A stretch of DNA of 64,000 nucleotides, from positions 7,730 to 71,729 of the forward strand of contig JADKFE010000023.1 of the NCBI GenBank assembly GCA_016717595.1, given 5' to 3'. Below are positions 26,145-38,917 of this stretch, piece after piece (the stretch's first letter is position 1; each line of letters begins with the position of its first letter). The stretch is from Deltaproteobacteria bacterium (GTDB lineage: Bacteria; Myxococcota_A; UBA796; CAJQPC01). Below the pieces are notes generated by a model that was not told where the DNA came from, did not search any database, and was given only the letters and a program-made list of their open reading frames with translations. Made by a program: the position numbers and the translations under genes.

Positions 26145-26596
26145 CCGGCGCGGTCCAGCGTGTCTGCGATGAGCTTGTCGTCGAGGCCCATCGAGCGCCC
26201 GAGCTTGACCACGTTGTCGCGGAAGATGTGTACGCCGGCGAAGGTGGAGAGCAGGCTCACGGCGACGTCGCTCACGGCGCGGCCGACATCCCCCGCGTCT
26301 ACGCCGAGGCGCCGACCGTAGTCTTCGAGTACGGCGCGCTCGGCCTCAGAGAGGCCACCATCGGCGAAGGCCACCAGGGCGAGGCTCTTGAGCAGGGCCT
26401 CTTTGAGCGCGGGGGTGTCGATGGCGCTGAGATCGGGGGTGGAGGTTCGGTCGTCGATGCTCGACTCAAACTGCTCGATGAGCGCGACCTCCTGCGGGTG
26501 GGCGCCGTCGCTCTGCGCCATCTGGCGCATGGCTTCAGCGATCGTGATCGCCGCACGATCGCTCAGCTCGGGCAGGTCGTTCATGATCTCACGCAT
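26141..26596 (-). CDS. TerB-like tellurite-resistance domain protein
   Basis: The 151-residue, helical, acidic protein contains LLKSLALVAFADGGLSEAERAVLEDYGRRLGV, the typical TerB/DjlA-N signature (VAxADGxxSxxE), in which acidic residues bind metal. It is cytoplasmic, and its role in stress response is inferred from the family only. The ATG at 26596 is chosen because AGGAGGA lies six bases upstream. It overlaps the UDG gene by 4 bp. Confidence 0.75.
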   Translation of the reverse strand: MREIMNDLPELSDRAAITIAEAMRQMAQSDGAHPQEVALIEQFESSIDDRTSTPDLSAIDTPALKEALLKSLALVAFADGGLSEAERAVLEDYGRRLGVDAGDVGRAVSDVAVSLLSTFAGVHIFRDNVVKLGRSMGLDDKLIADTLDRAG

Positions 26597-26646
26597 CGAT
26601 TCCTCCTTGGCGGGCCACTCTAACCCGGTTTTGTTCACAGGGGGTG

Positions 26647-27504
26647 TCAGTCAGAGCCATCGTCGTCATCAAGATCGTCGGGAGGCCGCTCTAAGGCGCC
26701 AAGCACGGCGCTGAGCGCCTCGGGGCTCACGCCGGATCGCAGCGCGTCGGCCCGGGCGGTGAGGCGCAAGGCGTAGAGGTGCAGGAGGCCGCCGCCGCCG
26801 GACGCCGCGCCGAGGCTCTCCGCGAGCTCCTCAAAGCCGGGGCCAAACAGGCGCTTGCCCTCGTCAAAGACCGCGTCGATGCGCGCCTCGTCAAGCCCGG
26901 GCCAGAGATCCGTCGGCGCGGGCAGGGGGCGCCGGAAAAACGCCGCGCCAGCGATCACCGCCATGCCCAAGAGCCAGCCCGCCGGGCCGACCATCCAGCC
27001 CAACAGGAGCCAGAGCACCATCACCCCGATGGAGATCGCGGCGGCGACGGTGCGCGCGCGCTGGGCCTGGCGCCACGCGAGCTGGCGGGCTCGCCCGCGG
27101 CGTAGGCCCTCGGGGCCAAGGCGGACGAGATCCTCGAGAAACAGCAAGGTGCCGTCTGGGGCCTCATAGCCGCCAAGCCAAGGCTGCCAGAGGATCCCCG
27201 CCTCACGGGCGGCTCGGCCCAACGCGGGCTCTAAGACGGGGGCCTCGGGCAGCTCATGGGCGCGGGGCCAGGTGGCGTCGTCGTGAAAGCGGCGCAGGGC
27301 CTCGGGATCACACTCCAAGAGCAGCTCGGGCTTGGGCGCGATGAGCCCCAGGCGCGCGTGAAGCCAGCGTCCAGCGGGATCTTTGTGGTAGCCCAGCGCT
27401 CGCAGACGGCGGGAGCTCTCATCCAGCTCAGGCAAGGTCGTCTCTGCTCCCAGATCAGCGCGCTTCGTGATGGACCGTTGGCGAATGACAGGATAACAGG
27501 CCAC
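26647..27504 (-). CDS. Hypothetical protein with a central membrane hairpin
   Basis: The 285-residue protein has soluble N- and C-terminal parts around two adjacent membrane segments (about residues 150-190, VAAAISIGVMVLWLLLGWMV and GWLLGMAVIAGAAFF). The C-terminus ends in an Asp run (DDLDDDDGSD). No family is recognised. The start is uncertain: the assigned start is only 3 bp from the divergent TetR gene start, so promoters must overlap the coding ends or the true start lies further inside. Confidence 0.55.
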   Translation of the reverse strand: MACYPVIRQRSITKRADLGAETTLPELDESSRRLRALGYHKDPAGRWLHARLGLIAPKPELLLECDPEALRRFHDDATWPRAHELPEAPVLEPALGRAAREAGILWQPWLGGYEAPDGTLLFLEDLVRLGPEGLRRGRARQLAWRQAQRARTVAAAISIGVMVLWLLLGWMVGPAGWLLGMAVIAGAAFFRRPLPAPTDLWPGLDEARIDAVFDEGKRLFGPGFEELAESLGAASGGGGLLHLYALRLTARADALRSGVSPEALSAVLGALERPPDDLDDDDGSD

Positions 27505-27507
27505 CCC

Positions 27508-28122
27508 ATGGGCATTCGAGAGACCAAACGTATCGCACGCCGCACCGCGATCGAAGACGCGGGCCTGCGGCTCTTCTTAGACGACGGCTACGACCGTGCT
27601 TCCGTCGAGCGCATCGCCGCGGCGGTCGGTATCGCGCGTGGCACCTTCTACCTCTACTATGAGGACAAGCAGGCGCTGTTCAACGCGCTCTGTGAGCGAC
27701 TCTACGCGCCGATCGTCGGCGCCTTAGACGCCACGGCCGAGGCCCTGCGCAACGCCGCGTCGCCTCAAGAGCAGCAGCTCTTGTTCCTTCAGATGGCGGC
27801 GAACCTCGCCGGGCTGGCCCCGACGCTGCGTCCGCTCCTGATGCTGCACTTCCGCGAGGCCCACAGCGCCGGGCCCTCGGGTGAGGTCGTGGGCATGTGG
27901 ACGAGCCGTCTGCAAGAGCGCGCCGAGACGATCCTCACCGACGCCCGCAACCGTGGCCTCATCCGGGATCACGACGTGCGCACGGTGGCCTTGGCGATCA
28001 TCGGCGCCGTCGAGCGCCTCACCTGGGCGTGGCTCAACGACGAGTCCCGGGTGTACCGCGACACCGTGGCCCTTGAGCTCTCGACGGTGTTCTTCCGCGG
28101 CATTCACCCCGACGAGACCTGA
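27508..28122 (+). CDS. TetR-family transcriptional regulator
   Basis: The 204-residue regulator has an N-terminal TetR DNA-binding domain. Its helix-turn-helix is ASVERIAAAVGIARGTFYLYYEDKQALF (residues about 30-57, with the diagnostic TFYxYYxxKxxL). The C-terminal ligand-binding part is helical. It is divergent from the hairpin membrane protein, which it may control. The ATG at 27508 places the HTH at the usual distance from the N-terminus. Confidence 0.9.
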   Translation: MGIRETKRIARRTAIEDAGLRLFLDDGYDRASVERIAAAVGIARGTFYLYYEDKQALFNALCERLYAPIVGALDATAEALRNAASPQEQQLLFLQMAANLAGLAPTLRPLLMLHFREAHSAGPSGEVVGMWTSRLQERAETILTDARNRGLIRDHDVRTVALAIIGAVERLTWAWLNDESRVYRDTVALELSTVFFRGIHPDET

Positions 28123-28134
28123 TCGTCGGGGCGC

Positions 28135-28893
28135 TCAGATCAGCTCGTAGCTCAGCGCGACGGGCTGGCCATCACGGGTGATGTGCAGCTCCAAGGTGTC
28201 GCGGCGGCGCAGCTTGCGGTACGCCTTGAACGCCTGGGGGATCGTCGTGACCTCGTGGCGGTTGATCTGGGTCACAACATCGCCATTTCGGATGCCCGCG
28301 GTGTGCAGCACACCTCCGCAGCGCACACGCTTCACGACGAAGCCGTCCACCTCACCGCTCGGCGAGCGGTTCCAGCTCACCCAGGCGAGCTTCTCGGCCT
28401 CGTTGAGGTCGTTGAGGTAGAGGTCGACGAGCTCCTTCTCAATGACGTAGTGCTGAGCGCTGACCTGGCGGATCTCGGGGCTGGGCTCTAAGCACTTCTT
28501 GCCGCGCTTCTTCTTGGGGCTGGCGTCAGCGACGGCGTCTGCGGGCTCGTCCGCGGCGGCGTCGCGGCGCGGGCGGCTGGGCGGGGGCACGAGGCGCGGC
28601 GGGAGCGGGCGCTCAACGGCGTCGCTGGGCAGGGGGGCCGAGGCGCTTTGGCTGGGCGCGGCGGCCTGGGGAGCGGCGGGCGCGGCGACGGGCACGTTGG
28701 CCTCGGTCTCTTCGCCGTCAGCGACCAGCTCCGGGAGGTACACCACCGAGACGGCGGCGCGGGGGCGATCCTCAACCTCAACCTTGGGGCCGTCGTCGAG
28801 GCCGAGGAGCGCCAAGGAGATGAGCCCGACATACAGGCTCGACGAGGCGATGGAGGAGAGGGAGATCTCAGCGGCGGCGCGAAGGAGCGACAT
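28135..28893 (-). CDS. GspC-like PDZ-domain membrane protein
   Basis: The 252-residue protein has one N-terminal membrane anchor (about residues 10-30), a Pro/Ala-rich linker with a basic KKKRGKK stretch and a C-terminal PDZ domain (GVLHTAGIRNGDVVTQINRHEV then LELHITRDGQPVALSYEL). This is the layout of type II secretion protein C, which bridges the inner-membrane platform and the secretin. The HR domain (ALNDLNEAEKLAW-like) is only partly recognisable. The start at 28893 is chosen over an in-frame upstream codon because it lies just before the anchor; the hairpin at 28909-28942 lies upstream of it. Confidence 0.65.
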   Translation of the reverse strand: MSLLRAAAEISLSSIASSSLYVGLISLALLGLDDGPKVEVEDRPRAAVSVVYLPELVADGEETEANVPVAAPAAPQAAAPSQSASAPLPSDAVERPLPPRLVPPPSRPRRDAAADEPADAVADASPKKKRGKKCLEPSPEIRQVSAQHYVIEKELVDLYLNDLNEAEKLAWVSWNRSPSGEVDGFVVKRVRCGGVLHTAGIRNGDVVTQINRHEVTTIPQAFKAYRKLRRRDTLELHITRDGQPVALSYELI

Positions 28894-28908
28894 GGGGGCT
28901 CCAAAGAG

Positions 28909-28942
28909 GAGAGGGGCCAACCGCGGAACGGTGGCCCCTCTC
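28909..28942. terminator. Hairpin between two minus-strand genes
   Basis: An 11-bp perfect stem (GAGAGGGGCCA pairing with TGGCCCCTCTC) surrounds a 12-base loop. It lies after the stop of the DUF2325 gene and about 15 bases before the start of the PDZ gene. On the minus strand it is followed by CTCTTTGG, so it could be a terminator of the upstream gene or act on translation of the next. Confidence 0.6.
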
Positions 28943-28988
28943 GACTTATTCACCCTCGGGGATCACCCCGTGGAGGACCGCGCTGGGC

Positions 28989-30452
28989 TCAGCCCTCGGA
29001 GTCGGGCAGCGGCGCGGAGATCGTCACGCCCATGGCGCGCTCGATGCTCGACCGGATGCGCTCAGGACCGTAGCCGTGGTCCACATGAACCCAGGTGACG
29101 TTCCCTTGCTCACACGCGGGCCGCAGGACGTGATCGATGTTGTGGCCGATGAAGCGCCCCAACAGGATCAACATGTCGGTGCCCTTGTTGCGGAGGTGCT
29201 TCCGCAGCGCCAAGAGCTGGTTGCGGCGGTACTCTGCGGGCATCCACTCGAGCTCGGAGAACTCGTAGGTGGCCTGCAGAGCCTCACGCATGGCGTCACG
29301 CGGGGCGCCGCCGATGAGGATGGCGCGTTTGCCGCGGGTGGCGCTCCACAACGGCCAGTCTTCAGGGAGCGGCGTCGGCGACTCCTCAAGCTCAGCGGCC
29401 TCATCGGCCTCTTCTTTGGCCTCACGGATCTGGTCGCGGATCGTGCGGCGCAGACGGCGGAAGGCGGGCTCGTCGAGGTCGTCGTGGAACGGCGTGACGA
29501 GGCGCACGAGGCGGGGGTCGTCGTGGCGCAGGCCCTCGTTGAGGGTGGACTTGAGCGCGCGCTTGACCTGAGAGAAGACGGCGTCTCGGGCTTGGTCGGG
29601 GGCGTCGAAGAGGTCCTCTAAGAGATCCTCAAGCTGCTTGAGCAGCACCTCGGCGGGCTGGCGCGGCGGCGGCGGCTCGGCGAGCATGTCGGCCATCTCG
29701 GCCCAGTAGATGTCGGCGTCGTTGGCCCAGGAGCCGTGGCGCGCGGTGTGGCCGCGGGCGAGGCCGTGAACGAAGCCGGGACGCTCACGCTCGGAGAAGC
29801 CAGAGAGCGCGCGGAAGCAGTCGTCGAGGCGCTCGTCGTAAGGGGCGATGTCCTCTTGAACCGAGCGCAGCCGCGCGGTGAGCATCGCCACGAACAGGCG
29901 CTGGACGTGTTTGGGCCAGAGCTTCCAGACGGACTGGCGGCCCGTGATCGCCCGCACGCGGCGCTCTTCCTCTTCGTAGTCATCAAGCGGCGGACCCAGC
30001 GCCGTGAGGATCTCCGTGAGGCGATCCGCCCAGCCCGCGACGGGGCCGGTGTCGTAGGGGTTGGCCGTGACGCCCGCCGAGTAGTGCCGGGCGAGGGTCT
30101 GGATGTCGTTGTCGCTGGCGATGGGGCCCAAAGACGGCGCCCGGGGCGGGGCGGCGTGGTAGACCGCCGGCTCGGACGGGCGCGAGGATGAGGTGGCGGG
30201 ATCCCCCGCGGCCTCGCCGGGGCCGATGAGGCGCAGGCTGCCGCCCGCGGTCACCCAACGAAGCAGCAGATCGAGAACCTCACCGCCGAGCGCCAGACGC
30301 TTCGCGGTGAGCTGCTGATTCAAAGCCTCAGAGCTGAGGAAGCCGGGCATCGGCGACTCACGCATGTCGCGGAGCTGATGCGCCTGGTGAAGCGTGAGAT
30401 AGAGCCTAGCCTCCATCTCGCTAGCGGGGGGGAGGTTCGTAGAGTTAGGCAT
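28989..30452 (-). CDS. DUF2325 domain protein
   Basis: A 487-residue cytoplasmic protein. The first 370 residues are helical, acidic and unassigned. The C-terminal 110 residues (KRAILIGGAPRDAM, LEWMPAEYRRNQL, GTDMLILLGRFIGHNIDHVL, then CEQGNVTWVHVDHGYGPERI) match the DUF2325 Rossmann-like fold, with its conserved GG, GH and terminal substrate-like His. Proteins with this domain are of unknown function and sometimes occur near DNA-modification or defence genes. I use the ATG at 30452; a longer in-frame start at 30497 exists. It is divergent from the PDZ gene starting near 30713. Confidence 0.62.
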   Translation of the reverse strand: MPNSTNLPPASEMEARLYLTLHQAHQLRDMRESPMPGFLSSEALNQQLTAKRLALGGEVLDLLLRWVTAGGSLRLIGPGEAAGDPATSSSRPSEPAVYHAAPPRAPSLGPIASDNDIQTLARHYSAGVTANPYDTGPVAGWADRLTEILTALGPPLDDYEEEERRVRAITGRQSVWKLWPKHVQRLFVAMLTARLRSVQEDIAPYDERLDDCFRALSGFSERERPGFVHGLARGHTARHGSWANDADIYWAEMADMLAEPPPPRQPAEVLLKQLEDLLEDLFDAPDQARDAVFSQVKRALKSTLNEGLRHDDPRLVRLVTPFHDDLDEPAFRRLRRTIRDQIREAKEEADEAAELEESPTPLPEDWPLWSATRGKRAILIGGAPRDAMREALQATYEFSELEWMPAEYRRNQLLALRKHLRNKGTDMLILLGRFIGHNIDHVLRPACEQGNVTWVHVDHGYGPERIRSSIERAMGVTISAPLPDSEG

Positions 30453-30712
30453 GCTGGTCGGGTTCTCGTTCACCTGACAGTCTCTGGAGAATCCCAACCC
30501 ACGCTCGCGAAGAATGGCGCGCGCGCGACGAGCACGGGGAGGGGGTGAAGGATCTTGTCTCGGACCTCGGTGCGCGTTGGCGCAGAGAGTTTCCGGCCGA
30601 GAGACGGGCCTCTCGGAATGGCATCTAACTTGAATCCCAAAGAGGCGCCCGTCAAGGGGGTACCCTGGGTTGATGATTCAGAGGGTCTCTGGATCCGCGA
30701 GGAGCACAGTGA
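30453..30712. other. Intergenic region between divergent genes
   Basis: About 260 bp between the DUF2325 start and the likely PDZ-protein start. It has lower coding character than the flanks. No clear hairpin, palindrome or sigma-70 promoter stands out. GGAG at about 30701-30704 is the probable ribosome binding site for the ATG at 30713. Confidence 0.4.
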
Positions 30713-30945
30713 ATGGCGGCGAATGAACGAGGCTGGCCCTGGCGGGGTGTAGGCGTTCTTGGGCTTGTGCTGGGGGGCTGATGGTGGGCGTGGCGCGCGG
30801 AGACGCCCGGAGGTGCCCGTGAAGGAGACGCCTCCCAAGGCGCCTCAACGCCGGGCTCGGGCGCCGGTCGGCCCGACCGTGATCGCGCCGCCGTCGCTTC
30901 GGCCAGTGGGCTACCTAGACGCGCCTAGAGAAGACAGCCAGATGG
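30713..30945 (+). other. Probable displaced N-terminus of the PDZ protein
   Basis: An ATG at 30713 with GGAG upstream opens into a signal-anchor-like stretch (GWPWRGVGVLGLVLGG) ending at a TGA (30779). Dropping one G from the G6 run at 30772-30777 would continue into a Pro-rich linker (EVPVKETPPKAPQ, then VIAPPSLRPVGYLD) leading to the PDZ gene. A second shift near 30925-30935 is then needed. This suggests that indels split the gene, but the reconstruction is not proven. Confidence 0.45.
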
Positions 30946-31719
30946 GTGAAGCGGCGCCGGACGATCACCGTGCGCTGCCGGGCCGAGGCCGCGCTCTTGG
31001 AGGCGCTCGCGGCGGTCGTCGTCGATGGGCGGGGTGCCGTTCGCCGTGGAGGGGAGGAGCTCGTGCTCACGGACATGGCGGTCGTGGGCACGATGATCTT
31101 GGTGCCTGAGGGCGCGGCGACGATCCAGGCGATCTGGGCCGAGGCGGAGACGCCGGGTGTGGGACGCTGCTTAGAGGAGCCTCTGGCGCTGCCCCCGTCA
31201 GGCCTGGTGCGCGGGATCATCAAGAACCTCACGCGCTGGCCCCAGGCCCGGGTTGTGGTGCGGGTGTGTGACCTGGCGGTGCGCCCGTCGCGGGATGGGC
31301 GCTTTGAGGTGATGGCTCCGGAGGGCGTCTGTGACGTGTTCGCCCAGCGGAGGGACGGCCTGTTCTTCGCGAGCTCCGAGGTGATCACCCTTGAGATTGA
31401 GGCCGGGAGCGAGCACGAGCTGGAGCTGTGGCTGCCGGACTACCGCCAGGGCGGCGTCGGCATGGGCATCGTCGAGCATGACGAGGGCGTGCTCATCGAG
31501 CGTGTGCTCGACGGCGGCGCCGCGGCGGAGGCGGGGCTGCAGCCGGGGGACGTGGTGCTGGAGGTGGACGGCGTGCCCGCCGCCGCGCTCACCTTGGAGG
31601 AGTTTGTGCAGGTCACGACGGGCGAGGCCGGCACAGACGTGGAGCTGATCATCTCGCGGGGAGAGGGCTCCGATCGGGAGGAGTCGATCTACCTCCTCGA
31701 TCGGCGCGTCATGGAGTGA
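30946..31719 (+). CDS. PDZ-domain protein
   Basis: The 257-residue frame has an N-terminal region of beta-rich, unassigned repeats and a C-terminal PDZ domain (about residues 165-250). The domain contains GVGMGIVEHDEGVLIERVL, AAEAGLQPGDVVLEVDGVPA and VELIISRGEGSDREES. PDZ domains bind C-termini of other proteins and are common in periplasmic proteases and secretion proteins; no protease domain is present here. The GTG start is weak and the protein probably continues upstream in shifted frames to a membrane anchor at 30713. It ends one base before the stop of the convergent surface-protein gene. Confidence 0.65.
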   Translation: MKRRRTITVRCRAEAALLEALAAVVVDGRGAVRRGGEELVLTDMAVVGTMILVPEGAATIQAIWAEAETPGVGRCLEEPLALPPSGLVRGIIKNLTRWPQARVVVRVCDLAVRPSRDGRFEVMAPEGVCDVFAQRRDGLFFASSEVITLEIEAGSEHELELWLPDYRQGGVGMGIVEHDEGVLIERVLDGGAAAEAGLQPGDVVLEVDGVPAAALTLEEFVQVTTGEAGTDVELIISRGEGSDREESIYLLDRRVME

Positions 31720-31720
31720 G

Positions 31721-35584
<3,864 letters not shown>

Positions 35585-35632
35585 CCTAGAGAAGGTGGGG
35601 TGTGCGCTAAGGATAGCCGGAGTTTGGGGCGT

Positions 35633-37801
35633 TTAGAGGCGCCCGGCGCGGCGAAGCAGGGCTTTGATCCTCAGGATCAGCTCCTCAGGGTCAAAGGGCT
35701 TGGGGAGATAATCGTCGGCCCCGGCGTAGAAGCCCTCCTTGACGTGGGCTTTCTCGCCTCGGGCCGAGAGCAAGAGCACGGGCAGGTCCGCCGTCTCTGG
35801 GGCGCCCTTGAGCTCGGCGCAGACCTCGTAGCCGGAGCGGTTGGGCATCATCACGTCGAGCACGACGAGATCCGGGCGTCGGTGGCGGATCATCGCCAGG
35901 GCGTCGTCGCCGTCGGCGGCGGTGACCACACGGTAGTCACGCTCCAGGGCCATCTCGACCATCATCCGGATCTCCCAGGCGTCGTCGACCACAAGCACCA
36001 GGGGCGGGCCGAGGGGCGCGGGGGCCTCGGGGCTGGGCGTCGGGGAGGGCAGGGGCTCGGCGAGGGGCTCGGTGACGGGCTCAGGGACGGGATCCTCAAC
36101 GGGCGCCTGCTGGGCGGCGTCTGGCCGTAGGAAGGGGTCGAGGCCACGGTCGAGGCGGTCGAGCTCTAAACGAACGTCGGTGCCGGGGACGTGGAAGATC
36201 ACGCCCTCTTTGCGCAGAAACGCCTCGACGACGACGGCTCGGGCGATCTCCTCCAAGGTCGTCGCCCCCTCGGCGACCTGGCGCAGGGCGTCCTCGGCCA
36301 TGGACACCAGGCCCAAGGCCCTCGCTTTGCGCCAGACCTCACTCTCGGGGCGCTCGGCGGCGATCAGCTCCCGGAGATCTTCGTTGATCTCCAACAGCTC
36401 AAACACGGCGATGCGCCCGGAGTAGCCCGTGAGCTGGCACGCGGGGCAGCCCTTCCCGGCCCGGCGCACCTTGGGGCCGAGGGGGAGCAGCGGCAGGCCG
36501 AGGCGGGCGAAGTCTTCTTCTTGGGGCGCGGCCACCACCGAGCAGTGGGGGCACACCTTACGCACGAGGCGCTGGGAGACGACGCCGGAGAGGGTAGACG
36601 CCACGAGCCAAGGCGCCACCTGGAGGTCGAGCAGGCGGGTGATGGACGAGACGGCGCCGGTGGTGTGCAGGGTGGAGAGCACGAGGTGGCCGGTGTTCGC
36701 CGCGTGAAAGACGGCCTCGGCGGTCTCGTGGTCACGCACCTCGCCGATCACGAGCACGTTGGGATCTTGGCGGAGCACGCTGCGGATCGCGGCGGCGAAG
36801 TCTACGCCGATCTTGGGGTTCACCTGGACCTGGGTGACGCCAGGAACGACGTACTCAACGGGATCCTCGACGGTGACGATGCTGCGGTGCTCTGCGTTGA
36901 GGCGCACCAAGGTCGCGTAGAGGGTGGTGGACTTGCCGCTGCCGGTGGGGCCGACGACGAGCACGAGGCCTTGGGGCTTGGAGACGAGGTGGTAGAAGGT
37001 CTGCAGGCCGTCTTGGTGCCAGCCGAGCTTGCCGAGATCCGCGCGCAGGATGGAGGGGTCGAGCAGGCGAATCACGGCCTTCTCGCCGTGCTGGCCGGGG
37101 AGGGTGGAGACGCGCAGATCCAGGCGCTGCTCCCCCAAGGTGGCGCTGGCTTTGCCGTCTTGGGGGCGGCGGGTGTCGGCCACGTCCATCCGCGCGACGA
37201 TCTTCACCCGGCTCACCAAGGGCGCGGCGGCCCAACGGTCTAGTCGGAGCACCTCCCGCAGCATGCCGTCGATGCGTAAGCGCACACGAACGTCGGCCTC
37301 GCCAGGCTCGATGTGAACGTCGGAGGCGCGGCGCTCGACGGCTTGGAGCAAGAGCGCGTTGAGCAGCTCCACATAGGGCGCGGCCCCGCCGTCGCGAAGC
37401 TTGCGGCTGAGCTGGCTGGGGTCGAGCTCCAGCCCGAGGTTGGTGGTGGAGGTTCGGGCGGGGCGGGCGTCGCGCAGGAGGTCTCGGGCGAAGGCGGCGA
37501 GGTCAAAGTGACGGTAGATCGACCGGCGGATCGCGTCAGCGCTGGCCATGAACGGGCGCACGCTCGCGGCGAGGCTCGACTCAAGCTCGCTGAGCAGGTC
37601 TTGATCTTGGGGGTTCGCCATCGCGACATGCACACGACCGTCTGGGCCCCGGTGCAGGGGCAGCACGAGGCGGCGCTCGGCGAAGACGCGGGTGATGCGC
37701 TGCAAGAGCTGGCTGTCTACCCAGGTCTCGTCCAGATCGACGGTGGGGAGGCCCAAAGAGAGGGCGAGCGCCGCGACGTCGGCGTCAGCGGTGGAGATCA
37801 T
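35633..37801 (-). CDS. PilB/GspE-type secretion ATPase fused to a receiver domain
   Basis: The 722-residue cytoplasmic motor protein has an N-terminal MshEN/T2SSE domain (about residues 1-130). The hexameric ATPase follows, with Walker A GPTGSGKSTTLYATL, Asp box VEDPVEYVV, Walker B VLVIGEVRDHETAE, His box LVLSTLHTTGA and tetra-cysteine zinc motif CPHC...CPAC. After a Pro-rich linker comes a complete response-regulator receiver domain. It has acidic pocket DD, phosphoacceptor Asp in VVLDVMMPNRSG, the Ser of LLLSARG and the Lys of LPKPFDP. Such ATPases power assembly or retraction of type IV pili or type II pseudopili. The receiver fusion implies direct control by a sensor kinase. GGAG precedes the ATG. 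Confidence 0.9.
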   Translation of the reverse strand: MISTADADVAALALSLGLPTVDLDETWVDSQLLQRITRVFAERRLVLPLHRGPDGRVHVAMANPQDQDLLSELESSLAASVRPFMASADAIRRSIYRHFDLAAFARDLLRDARPARTSTTNLGLELDPSQLSRKLRDGGAAPYVELLNALLLQAVERRASDVHIEPGEADVRVRLRIDGMLREVLRLDRWAAAPLVSRVKIVARMDVADTRRPQDGKASATLGEQRLDLRVSTLPGQHGEKAVIRLLDPSILRADLGKLGWHQDGLQTFYHLVSKPQGLVLVVGPTGSGKSTTLYATLVRLNAEHRSIVTVEDPVEYVVPGVTQVQVNPKIGVDFAAAIRSVLRQDPNVLVIGEVRDHETAEAVFHAANTGHLVLSTLHTTGAVSSITRLLDLQVAPWLVASTLSGVVSQRLVRKVCPHCSVVAAPQEEDFARLGLPLLPLGPKVRRAGKGCPACQLTGYSGRIAVFELLEINEDLRELIAAERPESEVWRKARALGLVSMAEDALRQVAEGATTLEEIARAVVVEAFLRKEGVIFHVPGTDVRLELDRLDRGLDPFLRPDAAQQAPVEDPVPEPVTEPLAEPLPSPTPSPEAPAPLGPPLVLVVDDAWEIRMMVEMALERDYRVVTAADGDDALAMIRHRRPDLVVLDVMMPNRSGYEVCAELKGAPETADLPVLLLSARGEKAHVKEGFYAGADDYLPKPFDPEELILRIKALLRRAGRL

Positions 37802-37981
37802 CTTGGCTCCAGAGTGCTGCGAGGTGGCGCCAGTCTTAGCACAGCGCGGCGCTTGGGTGGGGCGCGGCTCGTTCGCGCGAAATTGACACAGCCAACCCCA
37901 CAGCGAAGAAGAAAGTCATGTACTTTTTTGCCAGAAGTGCCAACTCACCACGACCGCCCCGTCTGGCCCCTGGAGCCCCCC

Positions 37982-38827
37982 ATGCCTCGCGCTCTCTTGC
38001 TCGCCCTCTCGCTCTCCGCCTTCGTCGCTTGCGGCAAAGACGTCGACACCGACGGTGACGGCCTCTTTGATGAGCAGGAGGCGGTGATCGGCACCGACCC
38101 GAACAAGGCCGACACCGACGGCGACGGCCTCAACGACCTGGTCGAGGACGAGGACGGCACCGACCCGCTCTTGGCTGATGGTGACGGCGACGGGTACCTC
38201 GACCCCTGGGAGCTCACCGAGGGCACCGACCCCAACGACGCCGAGAGCCGCATCTACATCGGCAACTGGCCGTACAACCCCGACAAGGGCGACTTGGCGG
38301 ACGTGACCCTAGACGTCGCCGGGACCTCTGAGGGGGACCAGTTCGCGCACCTGGTGCTGATGGACCAGTTCGGCGAGTACGTGGACCTCTACGACTTCGC
38401 GGGCCAGGGCAAGCCGGTGTTGATCGACATCTCGGCGGTGTGGTGTCCTCCGTGCAATGCGCTCTCTCATTGGCTACTGACGGGAGACGACGGAGAGCTT
38501 ACCGTCGAGCAGACGCACCCAGAGGTGCGGGAGATGGTGGAGTCGGGCGACATCTACTGGGTGACGGTGTTGGGCCAGAACGTGATGGGCAGGACCCCCA
38601 GCTTAGAGACCCTGGAGAAGTGGTACGAGAGCTACCCCGACCCCCACATTCCGATCTTGTCGGATGAGCCGCTGGCCTACGAGCTTTACGTGAAGTACGG
38701 CTGGCCGACGATGATGGTGGTCGATGACGGAATGATCCTTCAAAAGGACGTTCCCACGGGCGACCGGAACTACTATGGTGCGTTCGACTGGCTCGTGGAG
38801 TACCACAGCACGCTTGGCGCTGAGTGA
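37982..38827 (+). CDS. Thioredoxin-like lipoprotein with TSP3 repeats
   Basis: The 281-residue protein has a lipoprotein signal (SLSAFVACGK), three to four Asp-rich thrombospondin type-3 repeats (DTDGDGLFDEQEAVIGTDP and following) and a thioredoxin-fold domain. The active site WCPPC lies in DISAVWCPPCNALSHWL, and the cis-Pro region is YGWPTMMVVDDG. It is probably a membrane-anchored thiol:disulfide enzyme that handles disulfides in exported proteins, with calcium-binding repeats as a stalk. The fragment is complete. A TTGACA box lies at 37883-37888, but no good -10 box follows at the usual spacing. Confidence 0.85.
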   Translation: MPRALLLALSLSAFVACGKDVDTDGDGLFDEQEAVIGTDPNKADTDGDGLNDLVEDEDGTDPLLADGDGDGYLDPWELTEGTDPNDAESRIYIGNWPYNPDKGDLADVTLDVAGTSEGDQFAHLVLMDQFGEYVDLYDFAGQGKPVLIDISAVWCPPCNALSHWLLTGDDGELTVEQTHPEVREMVESGDIYWVTVLGQNVMGRTPSLETLEKWYESYPDPHIPILSDEPLAYELYVKYGWPTMMVVDDGMILQKDVPTGDRNYYGAFDWLVEYHSTLGAE

Positions 38828-38873
38828 CACCGCACTTGGGATGAACGAGCGCTCTCATCGCACTTGAACACGC

Positions 38874-38879
38874 TATACT
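38874..38879 (+). promoter_or_regulatory. Possible -10 box (TATACT)
   Basis: TATACTCC lies 39 bases before the ATG of the MopE-like gene. The same octamer, TATACTCC, lies 32 bases before the cytosine-deaminase start (57015-57022). A good -35 box is not visible in either case, so this is only a weak promoter candidate. Confidence 0.35.
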
Positions 38880-38917
38880 CCCTCCCGGGCCGCCTCGACC
38901 GCGACCTTGGAGGGAGT

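Noticed and set aside
30779..30781. Selenocysteine at the TGA after the PDZ anchor
   Set aside because: A G6 run precedes it, frames do not agree downstream, and the hairpin there lacks the GGU loop.
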